DNA of 64,000 nt from Nocardia sp. SYP-A9097 (GTDB lineage: Bacteria > Actinomycetota > Actinomycetes > Mycobacteriales > Mycobacteriaceae): NCBI RefSeq assembly GCF_009649815.1, contig NZ_WJIC01000004.1:1-64000 (forward strand), written 5' to 3'. The translations under genes and the position numbers were made by a program. A model generated the notes under the pieces. It searched no databases. It was given only the letters and a program-made list of their open reading frames with translations, and was not told the origin of the DNA. This document shows positions 27,834 through 38,582 of this stretch, piece after piece (the first letter of the stretch is position 1; each line of letters begins with the position of its first letter).

Positions 27834-29057
27834 CTAGTTCGCAGCGAGGGCGTAGAGCTTGCCGCCGCGCAATTCCAGGACTGTGCCGCCGACGGCCGCG
27901 AGTGAAATCGGCTCATTGTGATAGTCGCTGCGCTGCACTGTGATTCGGCCGGTTGCCGCCCCGGTGATCGGGTCCAGCGCCCGCAGACCGTCGGGGGAGG
28001 GGACCAATAGCTGACCGGACATCAGGGTGGGGGTGCCGAGTACGTTCCCGGCGACCCACATGACGTCGAAGGTGGTGGCGTTCAAGGCAATCAGGGTGTC
28101 ACCGGTGAACACGAACCACTCCGAGCTCAAATGGCTGACGAGGGCGGTGTCCGGCAGCGGAGCCGGAAGCTGGTGAATCGCAACGGTATTGCCGGAGATA
28201 TCGTAGACCGCTAATTGTGGTGGGCTGGTACCCATTCCGGGCAGATAGAGCGTGATTCGACTGTCCGACACCGCGATTACCCGCGCGCTCTCGGACGCGC
28301 CGCCCGATTCGTTGAGTACATGCGTGCTGTACTCCTCGGGTGTGGTGCCGTCCTTGGGGGCCGGATTCAGCACGGTGAGTCGGTCGGCGGTGTCCTTGGG
28401 GCAGCGTTCCAGCACCGCGATCCGGCTGGGGGCCGAGGCCGCCGAGAGCAGCCGGCAGTCGCTGCGCGGCTGGGTGTGCGGGTTCACCGGGGCGTCGACC
28501 CTGCCGTACTCCAGGGTGCGCACCAGATCCGAACGCCATACTTCGAGGCGGTCCGGGCCCTGCGCGAGGGTGTAGGTGCCGTCCACCGACAGTTCGACGG
28601 TGTCGTCCATATAGCTGGAGCGGGCGGTGATGCGGCCACCGGTCTCGGCATTGAGCAGTGTGGTCTGACTGCAGCCGCGCTGATCCCGGTAGGTGGCGAT
28701 GACGGTGCCGAACTGGGATTCGACACCGCACAGCGGAATATCCCGCTCGTACTTCCACACCTGTTCGCCGGTGCGCGGATCGCGTCCGGTGACGGTGCCG
28801 CTGTACGCGGTGACCGCGACCCCGCCGACCGTGATCGCCCGGGCGCTTGCCGCGTCGGGCGAATTCCACACCTCACGCAGGGTGGCGGGTAATTGTTCCG
28901 GAGTCGGTGGCGCGGAGAGCGTCTGGTCCGTGGTCACCGATTCGGTACCCCGGGCATCGCTGGTCCAAAAAACCACCGCTGTCGCGATCACCAGTAAAAC
29001 GGCGATCGCGACAGCGGTGAGAAGATCGGCGCGCGTTCGCCGCTCGGGTGCGAGCAC
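27834..29057 (-). CDS. Membrane-anchored PQQ-like beta-propeller protein (Rv3212-like)
   Basis: The 407-residue protein has an N-terminal membrane segment (LLTAVAIAVLLVIATAVVFW) and an extracellular propeller with repeated W-K / G-x-V-x-x-x-D-P-x-T-G-x blades, for example TVTGRDPRTGEQVWKYE, LLNAETGGRITA and LRALDPITGAATGRI. Such folds bind partners or cofactors; no quinoprotein catalytic residues are evident. The GTG at 29057 starts 27 bases after the helicase stop, so it is cotranscribed with rhlE as in Rv3211-Rv3212. Confidence 0.82.
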   Translation of the reverse strand: MLAPERRTRADLLTAVAIAVLLVIATAVVFWTSDARGTESVTTDQTLSAPPTPEQLPATLREVWNSPDAASARAITVGGVAVTAYSGTVTGRDPRTGEQVWKYERDIPLCGVESQFGTVIATYRDQRGCSQTTLLNAETGGRITARSSYMDDTVELSVDGTYTLAQGPDRLEVWRSDLVRTLEYGRVDAPVNPHTQPRSDCRLLSAASAPSRIAVLERCPKDTADRLTVLNPAPKDGTTPEEYSTHVLNESGGASESARVIAVSDSRITLYLPGMGTSPPQLAVYDISGNTVAIHQLPAPLPDTALVSHLSSEWFVFTGDTLIALNATTFDVMWVAGNVLGTPTLMSGQLLVPSPDGLRALDPITGAATGRITVQRSDYHNEPISLAAVGGTVLELRGGKLYALAAN

Positions 29058-29084
29058 GACAGCGAGAGTAGCCGATTCCGTCCG

Positions 29085-32000
29085 TTACGCCGAGGCGGCG
29101 ACCTTCCGGGTCCGCTTCTTGGCGGCGGACTTCGGAGCCTCGACCTCGACAACCTCGACTTCGGCGACCTTGGTCTTGCCGGCCTTGGTAGCGCGCTTGG
29201 CCTTCTTGACCGGCTCGGCCGGAACCTCAACCGCCGCAGCACTCTTGGCAGCGCTCTTACGAGTGGTCTTTGCCGGTTCGGCGACCTTGGTGGCCTTCTT
29301 CCGCGCCGGAGCCGTGACCGGTTCGGCGACCTCGGCGACCTCGGCTACGGCCTTCGCCGCACGCTTGCGAGTGCTCGTCACCAGTTCGGCGACCACTTCG
29401 GCGACGACCGCCTTGGTGGTGCGCTTGCGTGCGGGAGCCTTGACAGGTTCCGGTACCGCGATCTCGGCGACGGTCTCGGTCGCGGCCTTGGTGGCCCGCT
29501 TGCGAGTGGCCTTGACCGGCTCGGCGGCGACCTCGACTGCCGGGGCAGCTTTGGTGGCGCGCTTGCGTGCGGGACCCTTGACCGGTTCGGCCACCGCGAT
29601 TTCGGTGACGGCTTCGGCAATCTCCGCCGGGGCCTTGGTAGTCCGCTTGCGAGTGGCCTTGACCGGCTCGGCGGCGACCTCGACCGCCGGGGCGGCCTTG
29701 GTGGCCCGCTTACGCGCCGGTGCCTTGACCGGTTCGGCCACGGCGACCTCGGCGACGGTCTCGACGACCTCGGTCGCGGCCTTGGTGGTGCGCTTGCGAG
29801 CGGTCTTGACCGGCTCCGCGGTCTCCGCCGCGACGGCGACCTCCGCGACCGCCTTGGTGGCCCGCTTACGCGCCGGTGCCTTGACCGGCTCGGTCGTGAC
29901 GGTCACCGCCGTGGCGGCAACCGGATCAGCGGAAACCGGTGCGGCGGTGGCGGAACCATTCACGGCGTCGACCGGAGCCGATACCGGGCGGCTGGCCCGA
30001 CGGCGACCCGGGGTCTTGACCGGTTCGCTCGGAGCCTCCGCGGCAGCGATCGGATCACCGGAACCGCTTGCGGCACCGTTGGATTCGATCACCGCGTCAC
30101 CCGGAGCCAATGCCGGACGGCTGGCCCGACGGCGGCCGGTGGCCTTGGCGGGCGCTGCGGCAGTGGGCTCGGTGGCCTCGGTCGCGGCAGCCGTGACGGT
30201 GGCAGCCGCATCGGCCGAAGCGGTGATGGCGACGGGGTTGCCGTTCACCGCATCGTCGGCGGGCTTATCGGCACGGCGGGCGCGGGTGCGCTTCGCCGGT
30301 GCGGCAGTGGCGGCGGTCTCGGTTGCGACCGGAGCCGAATCCGGCACGGGGGCAACGGAATCCGCGGCCTCCGGGCTCTCGGCAATCGGTGCCGAGCCGT
30401 TGACGCTTTCGCTCGAACCACGTACCCGGCGGCTGCGCGTGCGCGCGGCCGGTGCGGTGGCCTCCGCCGAATCGGTGGTTGTCACCGAATCAGTCACGGC
30501 GGCAACCGAATTCGCTGCCGTTTCGGCGGGCTCGGCGGAGCCGTTGGAAATTGCTGCCGCGGCACCGGTTTCGGCTGCGTGGCTGAAAGTGACTGCGACA
30601 GCAGGGGTCTCGGACACCACTCCGGTGGTGGCCGCAACCTCGGTGCTGTTCGAGTCGTCGCCGTTGTCGCTCGCGCCGTTGGTGTCGGCGGAGCCGCGAT
30701 TGCGGCGGTTGCGGTTACGCCTGCGGCCTTCGCGCACCGGGGCGTCGGTCGACTCGGACGGGGTGGTCTCGGCGGGAGCCTCGGTGTCGGTGGTTGCTTC
30801 GGTGGTGGAAACCGTTGTGGCGGTGGCATTGTCGGAACCGCCACGGCCGCGACGGCGACGACGGCGGCGGCCCGGCTTGTCGGCGGAGCCTTCCGCGTTG
30901 GCCGCGTCACCGTTGACAGCGCTGCCATTCACGGCGTTGCCGTTGACAGCGTTGCCATTCACGGTGTTGCCGTTGACGGTGTTGCCGTTCACCGCACTAC
31001 CGTTGACCGAATTGCCGTTGGTGGCAGTCGAATCCGTGCTGGTGGCCTCCATCACGTCGCCGGTGCGAGCGCCACGGGTGCGCTTGCGATTGCGGTTGCG
31101 CGGGGAGCGGGCTTCGCGTTCGACGACGACGGCTTCCTCATCGCGAACGACCGGGCGCTTGCGCACCTGACCGGTGGATCCGGCGGGGATGCCGAGGTCC
31201 TCGAAGAGATGCACGGAGCTGGAGTACGTCTCAACAGGTTCGGGCATGCCGAGCTTCAGCGCCTGGTCGATGGAGGCCCAGCGCTTGAGCTCGTCCCAGT
31301 CGACCAGGGTGACCGCGACGCCGCTGCGGCCCGCGCGGCCGGTGCGGCCGATGCGGTGCACGTAGGTCTTCTCGTCCTCGGTGCACTGGTAGTTGATGAC
31401 GTGCGTGACATCGTCGATATCGATACCGCGCGCGGCGACATCGGTGGCGACGAGCACGTCGATCTTGCCCTCGCGGAACTTCTTGAGCGCCTTCTCGCGG
31501 GCGATCTGTCCGAGGTCGCCGTGTACCGCGCCGACGGAGAAGCCGCGTTCGGCCAGATCGTCGGCGACCTTCTGTGCGGTGCGCTTGGTGCGCGCGAAAA
31601 TCATTGTCGCGCCACGGGTTTCGGCCTGCAGAATGCGGGCGACGACTTCGCTCTTGTCCAAAGCGTGTGCCCGGTAGGCGAATTGGGTGATGCGGTCGGT
31701 AATGGTGGAGTCGTGCGGCTCCTCGGCCCGAATGTGCGTGGGCCGGTTCAGGAACGTACGCGCCAGGGTGATGATCGGTCCCGGCATGGTGGCCGAGAAC
31801 AGCATGGTCTGACGCTGGTTCGGGACCATGCTCAGAATGCGTTCGATATCGGGCAGGAAGCCCAGGTCGAGCATTTCGTCGGCCTCGTCGAGCACCAGCA
31901 CCTGGACCTTGCCCAGGATCAAATGCTGCTGTTCGGCCAGGTCCAGCAGTCGTCCGGGGGTGCCGACCACGACATCGACGCCGTCGCGCAGCGCGGCGAT

Positions 32001-32423
32001 CTGGGTGTCGTAGGGCCGTCCGCCGTAGATGGAGGTGACGCGCAGCGGCCGGCCCTCGTGGGTCTGCACGTGCTTGCTGGCGTTCTCCAGATCGGAAGTG
32101 ACCTGCATGCACAGCTCGCGCGTCGGCACGATGACCAGTGCGCGCGGAGTGCCGTCCAGCGGAATGGTTCCCGAGGTCTGCGAGGCGATCCGGTGCAGCA
32201 GGGGCACACCGAAACCGAAGGTCTTGCCCATACCGGTGCGGGCCTGACCGATGAGGTCTTCACCGGCCAGCGCGAGCGGCAGGGTGAGTTCCTGAATGGC
32301 GAAGGTGCGTTCGATGCCGATTTCGCCGAGCGCGCGCACGATGGCAGGGTTCACGCCCAGTTCGGCGAAGGTGGGGGCAGTGTGGGTTTCGTCGAGCTCC
32401 GCGGTCAGTAGCGTGTCGGCCAC
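29085..32423 (-). CDS. rhlE: DEAD-box RNA helicase RhlE with very long basic tail
   Basis: The N-terminal ~440 residues form a complete DEAD-box helicase: FAELG...IQELTLPLALAG (Q motif), ARTGMGKTFGFG (Walker A), VLDEADEML (DEAD), FSATMP (SAT), ARTKRTAQ, ATDVAARGIDI and YVHRIGRTGRAGR (motif VI). It unwinds RNA, probably in ribosome assembly or decay. The rest is a ~650-residue low-complexity tail: VNGNT/VNGNA repeats near residue 475-510, acidic Ala/Ser/Thr stretches, then many copies of EPVKAPARKRATKA-type repeats resembling histone H1. The M. tuberculosis homologue is about 527 residues as recalled. GTG 32423 follows AGGA at about -10. Confidence 0.9.
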   Translation of the reverse strand: MADTLLTAELDETHTAPTFAELGVNPAIVRALGEIGIERTFAIQELTLPLALAGEDLIGQARTGMGKTFGFGVPLLHRIASQTSGTIPLDGTPRALVIVPTRELCMQVTSDLENASKHVQTHEGRPLRVTSIYGGRPYDTQIAALRDGVDVVVGTPGRLLDLAEQQHLILGKVQVLVLDEADEMLDLGFLPDIERILSMVPNQRQTMLFSATMPGPIITLARTFLNRPTHIRAEEPHDSTITDRITQFAYRAHALDKSEVVARILQAETRGATMIFARTKRTAQKVADDLAERGFSVGAVHGDLGQIAREKALKKFREGKIDVLVATDVAARGIDIDDVTHVINYQCTEDEKTYVHRIGRTGRAGRSGVAVTLVDWDELKRWASIDQALKLGMPEPVETYSSSVHLFEDLGIPAGSTGQVRKRPVVRDEEAVVVEREARSPRNRNRKRTRGARTGDVMEATSTDSTATNGNSVNGSAVNGNTVNGNTVNGNAVNGNAVNGSAVNGDAANAEGSADKPGRRRRRRRGRGGSDNATATTVSTTEATTDTEAPAETTPSESTDAPVREGRRRNRNRRNRGSADTNGASDNGDDSNSTEVAATTGVVSETPAVAVTFSHAAETGAAAAISNGSAEPAETAANSVAAVTDSVTTTDSAEATAPAARTRSRRVRGSSESVNGSAPIAESPEAADSVAPVPDSAPVATETAATAAPAKRTRARRADKPADDAVNGNPVAITASADAAATVTAAATEATEPTAAAPAKATGRRRASRPALAPGDAVIESNGAASGSGDPIAAAEAPSEPVKTPGRRRASRPVSAPVDAVNGSATAAPVSADPVAATAVTVTTEPVKAPARKRATKAVAEVAVAAETAEPVKTARKRTTKAATEVVETVAEVAVAEPVKAPARKRATKAAPAVEVAAEPVKATRKRTTKAPAEIAEAVTEIAVAEPVKGPARKRATKAAPAVEVAAEPVKATRKRATKAATETVAEIAVPEPVKAPARKRTTKAVVAEVVAELVTSTRKRAAKAVAEVAEVAEPVTAPARKKATKVAEPAKTTRKSAAKSAAAVEVPAEPVKKAKRATKAGKTKVAEVEVVEVEAPKSAAKKRTRKVAASA
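30911..31015 (-). repeat. 15-bp tandem repeat inside rhlE
   Basis: Seven consecutive 15-base units of the CGTTGACAGCGTTGC / CATTCACGGCGTTGC type encode VNG-x-x pentapeptides. Units keep the frame, so copy-number change would alter linker length without a frameshift. Confidence 0.8.
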
Positions 32424-32904
32424 TCCGGGTTCCTGCTCTACGGTGATCTTGCTCAGGGTTCGTGCCTTCCTCGTTTTATCGCGTCTCGCGCGCACGAGGT
32501 GTGGGGCGGACCGGTCGGTCCGCGCTGCCACTTGATCCGTTCGTCCTGTCGCCGCTGCGGGATACCTTTTCGGGCATCGACCTGGCGCGGCGGACAATGT
32601 TGCGGATCGGAGTGCGCGCACATTTTCCGTGGACTACGGCCGCCCGAGCACCGGTTCACGGTGTATCCGGTCAACTCGTTCGGGCGAAAATTTCCGTTGT
32701 CTGCGGAGATTGTAGCGTGATACGGTCTTCGCCCAATTTCCTGCCACCGCAATTGCCTGCGATATTGCGCTGATAGACGCGATTGTCGGGTATACCCGCT
32801 GTCCGGCATCGGTCTTCGCAGCCGCGTTAAGGATTGTGCCGCACCGTAATTGGCCCGGCGACCGGATGGGTCGGCCTGGTCGGCAGTTGGATTGCTCACA
32901 TAGG
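32424..32904. other. Intergenic region upstream of rhlE and of the PhaC-like hydrolase
   Basis: No gene or RNA was recognised. About 480 bases separate the two divergent genes, so rhlE probably has a long leader, which is common for stress-regulated DEAD-box helicase mRNAs. The frames present here have no ribosome binding site and poor codon pattern. Confidence 0.5.
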
Positions 32905-32921
32905 TGTTACATGATGTAGCA
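32905..32921. promoter_or_regulatory. Inverted repeat upstream of the PhaC-like hydrolase
   Basis: TGTTACAT-G-ATGTAGCA is a 17-base inverted repeat with one mismatch per arm, ending three bases before the ATG at 32924. Size and symmetry fit a TetR- or GntR-type operator. Confidence 0.5.
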
Positions 32922-32923
32922 GT

Positions 32924-33976
32924 ATGTGCGAAGTTGTGCGGGTGAGCTTGGCAGACACCGTGAGCACCGCCGCGCGCAATGCGTGGGCCCTGACCTTCGG
33001 TACCGGTATCGGGGCACCCGAACCCACTCCGTCAACCGTACTTTCCAGTGCGCCGCACCGGGAATTGCGCCGCTATGACGGATCCGCGGACGGTGATCCG
33101 GCGGTCCTGCTGGTGCCGCCGCTGGCCGCGCCCGCCTTCTGCTTCGACCTCAGCCCGGAACAGAGCATGGCGCGTTTTCTGCTCGAATCCGGCCGCGCGC
33201 CATATCTGGTCGATTACGGCGATATCACCTTCGACGACCGCCGTATGGGCTTCGAGAATTGGATCGACGACATCCTGCCCGAGGCGATTCGCCAGGTCTC
33301 CGCCGATCGCGGCGGGCAGCCGGTGGATCTGGTGGGCTGGTCCATCGGCGGCGTCCTGGCGCTGTTGACCGTGGCCGCCGATCAGACGCTGCCGATCCGT
33401 TCGGTCACCGCCGTCGGTGCGCCGCTGAGCTACAACCACATGGTGGGCGTGCGGGAACTGCGCGCCCTGGCCCGACTCGACGGCGGGCGTACCGCCACGG
33501 CCGCGATTCGCGCCACCGGCGGCGTCTCGGCGCAGCTGACCCGGATCGCCTATCGCGCTACCGCCTGGGATCGAGAACTCAAGCGCCCCTTCTTCATTGC
33601 GAGCAATCTCGCGGATACGGCGACGCTGGAGCGGATGGAAACGATCGATCGTTTCCAGAATTCGCTGCCCGGTTATCCCGGCCGGTTCTACAACCAGCTG
33701 TGGGGCCGGTTCATGTTGAACAATGACATCGGTAAGGGCGTGGTGCATTTCGGTGATCGCACCATCGTCCTCGCCGATGTGAATGTGCCGGTGCTACTGG
33801 TCGGCGGGCCCACCGATGCGATCACCCCGGCTCCGGCGGTGGAGCACGGCAAGACCACGCTGACCGGGTCGCCGCAGGTGCGGTACGAGACCGCACCCGG
33901 TTCTCACCTCGGCATTCTGATAGCCCGCGAAACCACATGGACGTACCTGGATAAATTCCTACGGGATTTGAATTAG
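32924..33976 (+). CDS. PHA synthase-like alpha/beta hydrolase
   Basis: The 350-residue protein has an alpha/beta-hydrolase fold with VLLVPPLAAPAFCFDLSPEQ (oxyanion-hole region), the nucleophile elbow VGWSIGGVL (Ser in G-W-S-x-G), Asp in VGGPTDAITP and His in APGSHLGIL. PhaC-family polymerases use Cys in that elbow, so the Ser here points to an esterase or depolymerase of the PhaC-like branch. The start is uncertain: ATG 32924 or GTG 32942, neither with a clear ribosome binding site. The gene, with its downstream neighbour, appears inserted between rhlE and the ferritin-like gene relative to M. tuberculosis. Confidence 0.78.
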   Translation: MCEVVRVSLADTVSTAARNAWALTFGTGIGAPEPTPSTVLSSAPHRELRRYDGSADGDPAVLLVPPLAAPAFCFDLSPEQSMARFLLESGRAPYLVDYGDITFDDRRMGFENWIDDILPEAIRQVSADRGGQPVDLVGWSIGGVLALLTVAADQTLPIRSVTAVGAPLSYNHMVGVRELRALARLDGGRTATAAIRATGGVSAQLTRIAYRATAWDRELKRPFFIASNLADTATLERMETIDRFQNSLPGYPGRFYNQLWGRFMLNNDIGKGVVHFGDRTIVLADVNVPVLLVGGPTDAITPAPAVEHGKTTLTGSPQVRYETAPGSHLGILIARETTWTYLDKFLRDLN

Positions 33977-33993
33977 CCCGGCTCGCGGGGCGG

Positions 33994-35100
33994 TCAGATT
34001 CCGGGAATCGTTGGGAAGGGCCGCCTTTCGGGCCAGGATCCGGTGGTCAGTGTGCCCAGTCGGTAATTGGGGACCAGGACATCGGCGATCTGCCGGCCGA
34101 TGAGCTCGTACACCGCCTGGGTGGGGTGTGCGAGATCGCTGGTGGTGAGGGCGCGGCGGATGGCGGGTGGGGTCTGATCCCGCATGCCCATGTACGGGAC
34201 CGGTCCATGATTCTGTGCCAGCCGTGTCAGGTTGAACTGCTGCGGATTGTTCGAGACGACCTGCATCCAAGCGGACATGGGCACGAAGGAAATGGTCTGT
34301 TGCAGGGCGCCGAGTCCGCCTTTCGGTCCGGGTTTCACCCAGTGTGTGGCCAGCTGTCGCAGGGCGGCGTTGAAGGCGTCGACATTCCGAACCGCCTGTG
34401 CCACCGAGTCTTCGCCCTTATCGGCGACCTTGTCCTGGAAGCGCACCGAGACCAGCGGACTGGGCAGGTCGATCAGGACGAAGTGTTCGAAGGACGGATT
34501 GGTCGGGAACGAATCGCAGATCTCGTTGACGAGTTCGTTGATCTCCTGCACCAGCGGCCGGATTCCGGTGCCGGGCTTGTCGATCGGGCCGGGGTTCGCG
34601 GGCACCTCACGTTTCGCGGTGATGATGTCGTTGAGCCCGATCCAGATGATGTGCATGGTGTGGCCGGTGAACTGGTTCTGGTCGATCAGTTTGCGACGAG
34701 CGTTGATATAGGCGGAGACCTGCTCTTTCAGGTAGCCGAGCGCACCGGCCTTGGGTTTCCAGTCCGAGGCCGCGATGGCCCCGCCTTCGGCGTAGTTGGC
34801 GTACTTGACCGGTGCCAGATCGCCGAAGTTGGTGCGTAGCACCAGGGAATTGGTGGTCAGGGTGCGGTGTGGTTCGGTGGCGTACTCGGTTTGCTTCTTA
34901 TCACCGCGGATCAGTGGTTCGCCACCCATCCATTCGACGAGGAAATCGGCCCAATTCTTACCGTCGCTGTAGCGGCCGACCTCATTGGTGCGCATTTTGC
35001 CCAGGGCGCGGGCGAACATGCCCGTGGGTGCTTCGCGTTTGATGCCGATATCGGAGAGGCTGTCGCCGAGCACGATGAGATTTTGAATTGATGTGGGCAT
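33994..35100 (-). CDS. SGNH/GDSL-family lipase or esterase
   Basis: The 368-residue hydrolase has the GDSL block NLIVLGDSLSDIG near the start (nucleophile Ser), block III IGLNDII (Asn) and the catalytic pair in SDLAHPTQAVYELI (Asp-x-x-His). It resembles thermolabile-haemolysin-type lipases in its spacing. There is no signal peptide from the chosen ATG at 35100, which has GGGAGA about 7 bases upstream, so it acts in the cytoplasm or is exported by an unusual route. Substrate unknown. Its stop lies 17 bases from the convergent PhaC-like gene. Confidence 0.85.
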   Translation of the reverse strand: MPTSIQNLIVLGDSLSDIGIKREAPTGMFARALGKMRTNEVGRYSDGKNWADFLVEWMGGEPLIRGDKKQTEYATEPHRTLTTNSLVLRTNFGDLAPVKYANYAEGGAIAASDWKPKAGALGYLKEQVSAYINARRKLIDQNQFTGHTMHIIWIGLNDIITAKREVPANPGPIDKPGTGIRPLVQEINELVNEICDSFPTNPSFEHFVLIDLPSPLVSVRFQDKVADKGEDSVAQAVRNVDAFNAALRQLATHWVKPGPKGGLGALQQTISFVPMSAWMQVVSNNPQQFNLTRLAQNHGPVPYMGMRDQTPPAIRRALTTSDLAHPTQAVYELIGRQIADVLVPNYRLGTLTTGSWPERRPFPTIPGI

Positions 35101-35238
35101 GGGGTTCTCCCGAGACGCCAGTCTGATGATCATGAAAATAGTTGTGGCACAATGATTTCCGAGCTATTCGAGGGTACGGCCGATGATGTGTCACCGATGG
35201 GTGAATGGCGTTCGTACGCGCGGACTAGGGTGTGGTCC

Positions 35239-35940
35239 ATGGGAGCAAACTCGTCTACCGCGCTGGGCGACGCGTCGGAATCTGCCGACGCTCGGATCGC
35301 CGCCGGTCACCCCGGAGTCACCGACCTTTTCGCGGTTCTCGCCTACGGTGAGATCTCCGCCTTCTATCGTCTGGCCGAAGAGGCCGAATTGTCGCCGTCG
35401 TTGCGCGGCAAGGTAGCCGTGGCCAAGATGGCCGCCAATGAGATGGGTCATTTCGTGACCCTCGAAAAGGCGCTCGCGGAGCGCGGTGCCGATGTCTTCG
35501 ACGCCATGGCCCCGTTCGTGCGCGCGCTGGACGCCTATCACGCCTCCACCGATCCCTCCACCTGGTTGGAGTCGATGGTCAAGTTCTATGTCGGTGACGG
35601 TATCGCCGCCGACTTCTACACCGAGATCGCCGGCGCCCTGGCTCCCGAGGTCGCCGCCGTGGTCCGTGATGCGCTGGCCGAGACCTCGCATTCGGAGTTC
35701 GTCATCGAGGAGGTGCGGACGGCGGTCGAGCAGAACCGTTCCGAGCGCGACCGGTTGACACTGTGGGGTCGCCGCCTGCTGGGTGAGGCGATCACGCAGG
35801 CGCAGTACGTGATGGCGCAGCGCGATGAGCTGACCGATCTGGTGCTCGATGCCACCGGTGATCTGAACGGCATCGCGATTCTGTTCGAGCACATGCAGGA
35901 CAGCCATGCCGAGCGCATGCGCGTGCTCGGGCTGGGCTAG
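35239..35940 (+). CDS. Ferritin-like fold protein (Rv3210c-like, MiaE-type)
   Basis: The 233-residue protein is a helical bundle with ferritin-like iron ligand candidates: EISAFYRLAEEAE, EMGHFVTLE (E-x-x-H), EIAGALAPEV and ETSHSEFVIEE (E-x-x-H). Two E-x-x-H pairs suggest a di-iron site, as in tRNA hydroxylase MiaE-like proteins, but the substrate is not established. ATG 35239 follows TAGGGTGTGG; the frame opens earlier but that part is not conserved. Position matches Rv3210c. Confidence 0.8.
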   Translation: MGANSSTALGDASESADARIAAGHPGVTDLFAVLAYGEISAFYRLAEEAELSPSLRGKVAVAKMAANEMGHFVTLEKALAERGADVFDAMAPFVRALDAYHASTDPSTWLESMVKFYVGDGIAADFYTEIAGALAPEVAAVVRDALAETSHSEFVIEEVRTAVEQNRSERDRLTLWGRRLLGEAITQAQYVMAQRDELTDLVLDATGDLNGIAILFEHMQDSHAERMRVLGLG

Positions 35941-36060
35941 CCCATTCGTGAACTGCCTCGGCTAGTTCGCTCTCAGCGCAGGGCGGTCGCTGCCGGTGGG
36001 CGCGCGCCCTGCACTAGCCTTGGCGAAGACAGCACAGGACTCTAGGTTCGGAGGTTGGCC

Positions 36061-36288
36061 GTGGAGGTCAAGATCGGTATTTCGGATAGCCCGCGTGAGC
36101 TGATCATCAACAGCGCGCAGACTCCCGCCGAGGTGGAGGCGCTGGTTACCGGTGCGCTGCAGGGTGAGAGCGGCGTCGTGGCGCTGACCGACGAGAAGGG
36201 CCGCAAGTACCTGATCCAGGCCAACAAGGTCGCCTACGTCGAGATCGGTGCGCCGTCCGCAGGCCGCGTCGGTTTCGCGGCGGTATAA
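36061..36288 (+). CDS. DUF3107 family protein (TB9.4-like)
   Basis: The 75-residue protein reads VEVKIGISDSPRELIINSAQ, then QTPAEVEALVTGAL and KVAYVEIGAPSAGRVGF, matching the mycobacterial antigen TB9.4 (Rv3208A). GTG 36061 has CGGAGG 8 bases upstream; a TTG two codons earlier is open. No function is known. It is convergent with the TetR gene across a strong terminator. Confidence 0.88.
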   Translation: MEVKIGISDSPRELIINSAQTPAEVEALVTGALQGESGVVALTDEKGRKYLIQANKVAYVEIGAPSAGRVGFAAV

Positions 36289-36289
36289 C

Positions 36290-36328
36290 GAACTCTCGGG
36301 ACTCCCGGGGGCAAGCCCCCGAACCCCG
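36290..36328 (-). repeat. Dispersed hairpin repeat, family 2, copy 5
   Basis: On the minus strand it reads GGGGTTCGGGGGCTTGCCCC then CGGGAGTCCCGAGAGTT. The GGGGGC/GCCCCC stem keeps pairing although the loop differs (CAA for GAA). It lies between convergent genes. Confidence 0.75.
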
Positions 36329-36342
36329 AATGCTCCAAAGAG

Positions 36343-36374
36343 AATTGCCCCGTTGAGAATTCAACGGGGCAATT
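36343..36374. terminator. Strong two-way terminator between DUF3107 and TetR genes
   Basis: AATTGCCCCGTTGA and TCAACGGGGCAATT form a perfect 14-bp stem with a GAAT loop, followed by a T-rich stretch on the plus strand. Confidence 0.9.
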
Positions 36375-36398
36375 GCTTTACTTACTCTTTTGTATTTG

Positions 36399-38480
<2,082 letters not shown>

Positions 38481-38582
38481 CCGCTCGCCGACCGCCACCT
38501 AGGCTTGGGAAGAACGGCTCGAGCCGCGGTGTTGTACGTATGGCCGCGAGTGCCGGTGAAGTCGATTGAGGAGTCCGCAAGC

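Noticed and set aside
30911..31015. Regular short repeats that might suggest a CRISPR array
   Set aside because: Units are contiguous 15-mers with no spacers and stay in the rhlE reading frame.
32424..32904. Small ORFs in the rhlE leader
   Set aside because: They overlap in several frames, lack ribosome binding sites and show no domain.
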